Under the pieces are notes generated by a model. It was not told the DNA's origin. It was given only the letters and a program-made list of their open reading frames with translations, and did no database searches. DNA of 52,125 bases from 70-18 sp041691815 (GTDB taxonomy: Bacteria; Pseudomonadota; Alphaproteobacteria; Acetobacterales; Acetobacteraceae), in the NCBI GenBank assembly GCA_041691815.1, contig JBEPTZ010000017.1, forward strand, positions 1 through 52,125. The letters are read 5' to 3'. Below, one piece after another: positions 50,857-52,125 of the stretch. The stretch's first letter is position 1; the number at the start of each line of letters is the position of its first letter. The position numbers were made by a program, and so were the translations under genes.

Positions 50857-50975
50857 CGGGGCATCCGGGCATAGGGGGGGTGCAAGGCGGGCCGCACCAT
50901 ACGGGCAGGCGTGGCGGTTTGCCAGAGCGCGCGCCGTATTATAGGAGCAGGGCCAATCGTTGCGGAGAAAAGCCG

Positions 50976-51701
50976 ATGCGCCAACTGATCGCCGGAAACT
51001 GGAAGATGAACGGCCTACGCGCCGAGGCCGCCGCCATCGCCGCTCCGCTGGCCGCGTCCGCCGTGGCCTGCGACCTGCTGGTCTGCCCCCCCGCCACCCT
51101 GATCGCCACCGTAGCCGACCTGCTGGCCGGCTCGCCGGTCGCGGTCGGCGGCCAGGACTGCCACGCCAAGGCGTCCGGCGCCCATACCGGCGACCTCTCG
51201 GCCGCCATGCTCCGCGACGCCGGCGCCGCCTGGGTCATCCTCGGCCATTCCGAGCGCCGCGCCGACCACAGCGAATCCGACACCCTGGTGCGCGCCAAGA
51301 CCCGCGCCGCCACCGCCGCCGGCCTCGCCCCGATCGTCTGCGTCGGCGAAACCGAGGCCGAGCGCGAAGCCGGCCAAGCCAACGCCATCATCGCAGCCCA
51401 GCTCGAAGGCAGCCTGCCCGCCGATTTCAGCGGAGTCGTTGCCTACGAGCCGGTCTGGGCGATCGGCACCGGCCGCACCGCCACGGCGGATGACGTTGCC
51501 GCCATGCACGCTCATATCCGCGCCACCCTGCTGCGGCTGCTCGGCCCCACCGGTGCCGCCGTCCGTATTCTCTACGGCGGCTCGGTCAAGCCGGACAACG
51601 CCGCCAGCCTGCTCGCGGTGCCCGAGGTCGGCGGTGCCCTGGTCGGCGGCGCCAGCCTGAAAGCGGCGGATTTCCTCGCCATCGCCCGCGCCGCCCGCTA
51701 A
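50976..51701 (+). CDS. tpiA: Triosephosphate isomerase
   Basis: Interconverts dihydroxyacetone phosphate and glyceraldehyde-3-phosphate in glycolysis and gluconeogenesis. 241 aa TIM barrel. Lys10 in IAGNWKMNG, electrophile His in VILGHSERRADHSE near 88-99, catalytic Glu in VAYEPVWAIGTGRTA near 158, phosphate loop LYGGSVKPDNA near 200. GGAG lies 8 bp before the start. Shares the 119-bp divergent region with ppiD, where TATTAT near 50937 could be a -10. secG follows 99 bp later. Confidence 0.97.
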   Translation: MRQLIAGNWKMNGLRAEAAAIAAPLAASAVACDLLVCPPATLIATVADLLAGSPVAVGGQDCHAKASGAHTGDLSAAMLRDAGAAWVILGHSERRADHSESDTLVRAKTRAATAAGLAPIVCVGETEAEREAGQANAIIAAQLEGSLPADFSGVVAYEPVWAIGTGRTATADDVAAMHAHIRATLLRLLGPTGAAVRILYGGSVKPDNAASLLAVPEVGGALVGGASLKAADFLAIARAAR

Positions 51702-51800
51702 ACCTCCGGCACCGCCGCAAGGCATGCCACCCCTGCCTGCCTCGCCCTTTGCAATCGCCGCCGCCGGGCGGTAGAAGGCGCCCGGCCCCTGAGGAATCTG

Positions 51801-52125
51801 ATGACCACCGTACTCCTGATCATCCACCTGATCGTCACCCTGGCGTTGATCGGCGTCGTGCTGATCCAGCGCAGCGAAGGCGGCGGCCTGGGCATCGGCA
51901 GCTCGCAGGGCATGGGCGGCTTCATGGGCGGCCGCGGCACCGCCAATCTGCTGACCCGCACCACCGCGATTCTCGGCACCATCTTCTTCGTGCTGGCCCT
52001 CGCCCTGGCGATGCTGAGCCGCGGCACCGCCGGCGTCGGCACCTCGCTGCTCGACACCCCGCCGCCCGCCACCGCCCCGGCCCGGCCCGCCACCCCCGGC
52101 ACTCCCGCGCCCGGCACCGCCACCC
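51801..52125 (+). CDS. secG: Protein-export membrane protein SecG (3' end outside window)
   Basis: Small SecYEG translocon subunit. The frame starts at 51801 with GAGGA 6 bp upstream and runs to the window edge without a stop, so the end is missing. The first helix begins TTVLLIIHLIVTLALIGVVLIQRSEGGGLG, the SecG hallmark. The cytosolic Gly-rich loop GSSQGMGGFMGGRGTANLLTR follows, then helix 2 (TAILGTIFFVLALALAML). The tail from about residue 80 is Pro/Ala-rich. tpiA-secG order is typical of Alphaproteobacteria. Confidence 0.92.
   Translation, partial: MTTVLLIIHLIVTLALIGVVLIQRSEGGGLGIGSSQGMGGFMGGRGTANLLTRTTAILGTIFFVLALALAMLSRGTAGVGTSLLDTPPPATAPARPATPGTPAPGTAT

Overview
The window is very GC-rich chromosomal DNA with strong G/C third-position bias. 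It looks like an alphaproteobacterium, most probably of the Acetobacteraceae. The evidence is the Gram-negative envelope genes (lpxB, RND efflux with NodT-type outer-membrane factors, ppiD), the trpE-ppiD / tpiA-secG neighbourhood at the right end, and dispersed hairpin elements that resemble repeats I remember from that family. The taxonomic call is an inference. I see no rRNA, tRNA, CRISPR array, intact insertion sequence or phage.

Layout. 0.2-5 kb: an amino-acid ABC permease, lpxB (lipid A), then a zinc-linked group (COG0523 GTPase, HisI, and a divergent Zur-type regulator) and hutD. 5-8.5 kb: an accessory patch with a heme catalase between an intact hutD and a decayed partial second copy, followed by an AT-richer orphan gene. 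8.5-15 kb: a three-gene RND efflux operon (outer-membrane factor, adaptor, pump) divergent from its TetR regulator, with a perfect inverted-repeat operator between them. 15-21 kb: a DEAD-box RNA helicase followed at once by a SWIM-SNF2 ATPase, then an alpha/beta-hydrolase. 21-27 kb, minus strand: an orphan peptide/solute-binding protein, a MaoC-type hydratase, malate synthase G, an RraA-like aldolase and a LacI regulator. 27-33 kb: small exported proteins, among them a His-rich protein with a PEP-CTERM-like tail, an orphan NodT outer-membrane factor, trehalose-6-phosphate synthase and manganese catalase. 34-48 kb: metabolic genes (metY, an isocitrate/isopropylmalate-type dehydrogenase, two M20 peptidases, a hydrolase, an ArsC-like protein, serine-glyoxylate aminotransferase, nitronate monooxygenase, glnS, an amidase). 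47-52 kb: trpE, ppiD, tpiA and the start of secG.

The least explained structure is a family of about 120-bp composite hairpin elements at six sites (around 125, 4291, 8513, 22960, 36339 and 47278). Full copies have an AT-rich hairpin at each end and a GC-rich central hairpin bordered by an A-tract and a T-tract, and they sit 2-8 bp from stop codons. One copy contains a perfect 56-bp palindrome. Another has been read through by the Zur gene, which gains a tail of about 55 residues. The zinc group (Zur, COG0523 and a zinc-dependent HisI) and the hutD-katA-hutD' arrangement are the next most interesting. Most other genes are ordinary housekeeping or catabolic functions.
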